Below, piece after piece: positions 58,860 to 64,000 of a stretch of 64,000 nucleotides of DNA. The position numbers and the translations under genes were made by a program. The DNA is from Atopsyche davidsoni (Eukaryota; Arthropoda; Insecta; Trichoptera; Hydrobiosidae). Every line of letters begins with the position of its first letter. Position 1 is the stretch's first letter. The stretch is taken from the NCBI GenBank assembly GCA_022113835.1, contig JAILWY010000010.1:1017501-1081500 (forward strand), given 5' to 3'. Below the pieces are notes generated by a model, which had not been told where the DNA came from, searched no databases, and saw only the letters and a list, made by a program, of their open reading frames with translations.

Positions 58860-60830
58860 TAAATAATTTTTTCAAGAACTGTTTATATAAATTGATTCAA
58901 TGTCATATAACCCTATTTTTATATGGAAATGGATCTAGGAAATGTTGTTTGTAAGATGTTTAAAATATATATGTTATACATCAAAATTTATAGAACCTAA
59001 AACGCAAATTTTACAAGAAAATACGTATTAAAAAAAAATATTTACCTAATTTAAGAATAATATTATATTTAATAAGTGATAATAATAATAAAATTTCTAT
59101 AGAAAAATTCAAACACAAAAAAACTTTATCACATCAAGCATATTTAAAAAAGTATTTAGTATCATGTCACTATTGCAAAACATAAAAAAGTTGTTTACAT
59201 CTTCAACTAGCATGTCATTAGTTTTTCAGTATTTTTTTCTTATAAACTTGTAAATAACCTGTTTGAGCAAGTTTTTTTAAATGCGAAGAGTGTACGAATT
59301 TATTTTTAAAAAGTGAAAAGCGAAATCTTCTTAATCTCTTATGCAATCTTTCATGTGAAAAAAAACTAGTTTTCTAAGTATTTCAGATAAAGACTCAGAT
59401 TTACGTATTCTAATTAAAGTTCATGGATTTTTTTAATAAAAATAATTAATTAATTAATAAAGTGGTAACATTAAATAAATTCAATCTATCCAGTAATTTT
59501 TTGAAAAAATTTGGTGAATCAAACTTCTCAATCAAGTGCATTTCACTGAGCATATACTCATGGTTTTCTAAGGGAAAAATAGTGTAGTGGGTCCCCGGGT
59601 CCTTCTACACCTTATTGGGTAGAAGTTTCGAGTATCGGTGGATCATACAAGTACTTAAAATAATAGTGTAATTGTTATTATTTTTCATTTTTAAATATAA
59701 AAAAAAACTTTATAGTACCACTAAGACAGTAAGATTTTTCTCATTCATAATGGGAATTTTCACATTTACAAAACGATGGTCTTGAAGGTAAAGAAATTAA
59801 AGTACTTTCTTAAGCTACAAAAGCTATAAGCAATAAAGCTAAACTTGCAAAGCAAAAGAAAACAAATATTTTACAAGTTTCAGGAAATAAACAATATCAC
59901 ATAGTGCCAATCAATGATTTTTTTTTGTTTTAAGTACAAAAAAATATCTTTGATATGTTAAGTTCTTATGAAGACACGTTATTTTTAATGTATTGATAAG
60001 AATAAAGTATTAAAATCTATTTAAATTAATTACGCAATATAAATTCATTTGCTTTTACTAAATTGTATTATTCTAAATACATTTATCTCCATCTGTTGGT
60101 GACAGTGATAATGACCGAAACAACTTTAAAGGATTAAGAAACTTTCAAAGGCCAATTGCGGTCTGAAAATTTATCAGGGGGGTAGATTTTTATTCACCCC
60201 GATATTTCTGCCACCAATGCCGTTTTCAAACGAATAAAAATGAACCGGAACGTCAGTAGGGAGTATAAAATAACCACGAAGAAATACCTCGACAAAGCTT
60301 CAAATAATGAATATTCATATTTTATCTGAACGATTTATAGGAAATTTATAGGAAGAATTTTTTAATTTTTCTATTTTAAACTGAAATATTCTTTAATCCT
60401 TGTGTTAAATAAACGTCTAGTTTGTTTAAAATGAACTTATATAGTCAGCTGTATCCTAATAAAAAAAACTCTAATTCAAATTGTGAAAATAAAATTATAA
60501 ATCTTATTAATAAATTTAATAAAAATATGTGTGTAATGCAGATCGATCCATTAGTAAAAATATGAAATTAAAAAGATTTTTTATTATAAAGAAATACTTT
60601 CAATGGAGTGGTCCTACAATATTTGTAATATTTATCGGGTAAAATAGGATTTCATCGTATTCAAAAGAAATGTCCAGAAAACTGTAATAACAAGAAGCAG
60701 ATAGAAATCAAATCTAATGCACTGTAATAATTTCTAGATATAATATTGGTATTTTCAGGTCGTTCTGTATGGAAATCAATCTTATTACAATAAATATTTT
60801 AAATAAAATCTCATGTTATATATATTGTAC
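58860..60830. other. AT-rich spacer with a third family E fragment
   Basis: Apart from the piece at 59545-59630, only AT-rich sequence without recognised elements. Confidence 0.5.
59545..59630 (-). repeat. Family E fragment, copy 3
   Basis: Shares the blocks CATGGTTTTCTAAGGG-type and AGTGGGTCCCCGGGTCCTTC with 50370-50435. Truncated on both sides. Confidence 0.55.
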
Positions 60831-60839
60831 AATGAATCC

Positions 60840-61080
60840 CACATAACCTTGAAAGCCTTCGACAACTGATCGCTCGCAGAGCGGTCGCCCAAGACCCTAC
60901 GCGACGCAAAGTTTGGGAAGAACTACCCCACTGGGCTACCCCAAGTTTCTTCCCCTCGTGTGTTGGCGGAGGAGTTACACGCAGATGGAAACTTTTGCGC
61001 CTGAAACGAGAAAGAACACCACTTGGAGAGATTTTATTTAAACTAGAAGTATCAAGTGCGCCTCCGCCTTGGCTCATTCA
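60840..61080. other. GC-rich non-coding island
   Basis: Contains CTCGCAGAGCGGTCGCCC near 60873 and TACGCGACGC near 60899. The minus ORF 60811-61077 (88 codons) has no recognisable domain and merely spans the island. Regulatory DNA or an unrecognised exon are both possible. Confidence 0.28.
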
Positions 61081-61089
61081 CTTTTACGA

Positions 61090-63835
61090 TTTCTCTAGGA
61101 CCTCTTATTTCAAATTTGAAAAGTGCAGTATTTGACTTTTGAGATTTCGATTGAATGACAGTTGAAATGTAATATAAAATTTTGAACAAGTCTACTTTGG
61201 ACGAGTTCACTTTGACGTGCAATTTGTACTTTTTTTATATCAAAAAAATGAATTGGTTAAAATGTAATAAAAAAAAAATATTTTTTTAACATAAATTCAA
61301 GAGTTGCCTTTATACGGCAAAAAAATTTTAAAAGGTGAATTTCGACCGACGAAAATAAAGTATTATAAAATACAAATGTCTGTGGCTGAGTTACTTTTTC
61401 GATTTTTATTTTTTTTTGATGTTATTATAGTTTTTATTACTGCTGTAAATTAAATTTTTAGTAAAATCATTTTTTAATTTTTAATACTGTTGTACTTAAG
61501 TTTCATCCAATGAAATTTAATTATTTTGATAAAATATGGCTTCGTATGTTTTTACCAAAAGAAATATTAATTTTTCTTTGATTGCTCTACTTTAATTCGA
61601 TTTCAATATAAATCAACTGTATTTTATCGGGCAAACGAATTATGCAAGCATACATTCAATGTTTAATGATACTTTGAATTCAATATTTTTGATGATATTA
61701 TTTGTAAAATTTGATTTTATTATAAAAAGTATTTTGTATACGATACTATAAGCAATTTTTACAAAAGTTATTTACATATATGTGATTTAGTAAAAAACAA
61801 TTTATGAGAAAACGTACATATAAAATAAATGATATTTACCAGTTTTGTATGTGTGTGTGTGTGTGTGTTTTTTTTTTGTTTTCATTATAGTTTTTAGTAT
61901 CATAATGATATAAAAAAGAAGCGAAATTGTTTATGCGGAAATGTAGTAATGATGATTTCAGAACCAGTTTCTCGGCAAAATAAATATGGAAGCGAAAGAA
62001 TAAATTAGGGGGATTGTCCGGGACGGGGGCATCTTTCTGCTTCCCTCTGCATCACGCAAACAAGTCTAATACGGGAAAAAAGAAAAGAACCTATTCGGCA
62101 CAAACGTGATGCGATACACCAGAAAATATGACTTGGCTGTTTTTTGCAAGCGCCGCTTAGGCATGTACAAACAGGACGAATATATACTCATACACGCTTT
62201 ACATGGAATAGCACGCCCACACAGTTTCGGTAATATAATGCTTTACTATGCCATATTAGGGGCGAATTCTTTCATCTTGTTTCCATACGAAAATACTGGT
62301 TCGGGAAAATTGATAAAATACATATACATTTTCATTTAAATGTACAATTATTGTATAATTTGTGTAACGCAAGAAACCCAACCGGAGGCTACTGAAAATG
62401 TCATGCCAATAAAATAAAAGTCGAATCAATGTAAAAATAGTCCCACTCATAATAAGTAAGTTGCTTTATGGCAGTGCATAAACCCTACGTAATGGAAAAG
62501 TTAGAGCTTTGCAGCTTTGTGTTCGCAGTCAAAACGGAGTTGCAACCCCGCGGGGCTAAAAATGCCTCCGAGCTTACTGTATGGCTGGCATTAAAATACC
62601 CCGAGTTTACTGTAAAACCTTCAAATCTAGTTCTCTTCTCTTCAAAATAAAGTAAACCTGGAATATTTAGCAGGTTCATATGGTTGGATTTGTATTAATC
62701 ACAGTTAAAAAGTTCACAATTAAAGAGCATATAATACACGTTACCTAGCTGAAGAAATCAAAATTGTCATATTATGCTTTTAACTCTTAAACAAAGTTTT
62801 TAACTCTTTACAATATTAATACTTATATTACACTAGATATGAACTAATTATTTCTCGTCCGACGAATAAAAAACTGCACATTTGTCAAATGGCCATAATT
62901 CCGTGTAAGGAAAAAGTTTTCTTTTTAAATTTACCTATAGTTTCAGAGGAATAGAAACCTCTAGCTAGAATTTTTAGATTTTTATTTGTATGTTTCATGG
63001 GGATTACACCAGGAAGGATATACCTTTGATTGCTTCTGCGTGCTTTTTTAGACTCGCCAATGTGCCTATTCCCTAAAGGTTACCTTCATGGAGTACTGTG
63101 TTATTGACTCAGATTTCAAATTATATGAAATAAAATAGTCTCTGCTCGTGAAAAATATCTTAACTCGGATAGATACCTGAGATTGCAAAATACACACACA
63201 CAGTGAGGGCATGCAATGTTCGTAAGGCTGAACGAAAAGGTGGTATTTTCCTGAAACCGAGAAGCATAACACTGTTTTTTTTCCTTTTTTGATACAAAGG
63301 ACAGAGTTTTAAGCTTTTAATGTATAGATTTTGGTACATTGCATGCGTTCACCGCATTCCACTCATTCATGTAGATTTATGAAAAGTCACATTAAATAGT
63401 ATAAATTAACGCTATATTTATGATATTTAAAAAATGATATCCTAATTAATAATTTAAAGTCCTACCGCTTACTAATATTTTTATTTGACATGGTTTTTTT
63501 TTTTGAAATTATTCAAATTTGACGTAAATTACCTGGCGTATATATCACAATTATTTATTTTCTCTCAAACTCTCACCAATCCACAATTATAAAGATTGAA
63601 AATTATTATTGGAGAATTATTGATTAAAAGTTTGGTGTAAATAATGTCACACTTGTTTCTAAACTTGAGATCTTACATCAGGATATTGGAAAAGTTTAAA
63701 ATTACATTAAAGATTAAATTTTCAGCTAAAGCGTCTGCTTCTTACTTTTCTATATAAAAATATATATCGCATAACTATTTTTACTTACACACACCCTCAC
63801 TTATATTTAAAAAATTTAAGACTCAATTTACTTAA
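61090..63835. other. Mostly AT-rich spacer, nothing recognised
   Basis: GC-richer patches lie at 62000-62250 and 62540-62600. Otherwise no genes or elements recognised. Confidence 0.45.
61851..61868. repeat. (GT)9 microsatellite followed by a T-run
   Basis: Nine GT units, then an uninterrupted T run. Confidence 0.9.
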
Positions 63836-63839
63836 AATA

Positions 63840-64000
63840 ATATAGTCATTAAATTAATTTAATTGTCACTTTATTTTTTCATGTCGAAAGTTGATTTTTT
63901 TTAAAAAGTATTGAAAATACTATAAATAATATTTATCTATTTTTTTTAACTAATTTTTATTTTCAGAATAAAATAAAATCTTGAAGATGTTGAAAAATTG
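63840..64000 (-). repeat. Dispersed repeat family C, copy 3 (cut by window end)
   Basis: The inverse complement matches 44675-44855: CAATTTTTCAACATCTTCAA at the window edge, then ATTTTATTTTA, then TTTCGACAT and AATAAAGTGACAATTAAAT. It continues beyond the window. Confidence 0.75.

Noticed and set aside
60811..61077. 88-codon minus-strand ORF in a GC-rich island
   Set aside because: No recognisable family; kept only as part of the island.

Overview
The window is AT-rich, non-coding animal DNA. No complete host protein-coding gene, rRNA or functional tRNA can be supported. The relics of cut-and-paste transposons (mariner, another Tc1/mariner-like family, piggyBac-like, hAT-like), a Helitron, pieces of a LINE typical of arthropods, and several tRNA-derived repeats point to an insect or other arthropod. 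I cannot name the species. The DNA is most likely intergenic or a very long intron. Between repeats lie GC-richer islands of about 130-520 bp that do not code and could be conserved regulatory elements.

Layout. 1-6.1 kb: AT-rich spacer with one GC-rich island. 6.1-6.4 kb: a tRNA-less, almost perfectly palindromic copy of a hairpin SINE-like family. 7.2 kb: copy of a second dispersed repeat. 9.2-10 kb: diverged tandem repeat and an island. 12-13.7 kb: island and Helitron Rep relic. 14.0-14.75 kb: island and a three-unit ~183-bp tandem repeat. 20.2-21.3 kb: tRNA-like sequence, second dispersed repeat, and a full copy of the hairpin SINE. 24.1-25.7 kb: tRNA-bearing SINE copy, GC-rich island, and a Tc1/mariner-like remnant nested in an outer TIR element. 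26.4-26.8 kb: hAT-like end carrying a 31-bp minisatellite. 33.5-33.8 kb: a broken ORF with a bacterial-looking lipoprotein signal. 38.7-41.5 kb: LINE fragments. 44.1-45.2 kb: piggyBac-like element with perfect 16-bp TIRs and TTAA. 50.3-51.4 kb: LINE-associated repeat and a 506-bp hAT MITE. 55.7-56.4 kb: a mariner D34D transposase interrupted by a hairpin SINE. 58.8 kb: long AT microsatellite. 63.8-64 kb: third copy of a dispersed repeat, running off the window.

The most unusual item is the hairpin SINE-like family. Three copies have 12-13 bp target-site duplications. Each carries inverted arms around the place where a tRNA-Thr-like (anticodon TGT) module sits. The arms stay complementary within a copy although their sequence differs between copies. 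One copy has lost the tRNA and is a 68-bp-arm hairpin. The second point of interest is the 106-codon bacterial-like lipoprotein relic near 33.6 kb. Nothing here works as a gene network: this is a mobile-element graveyard with possible host regulatory islands.
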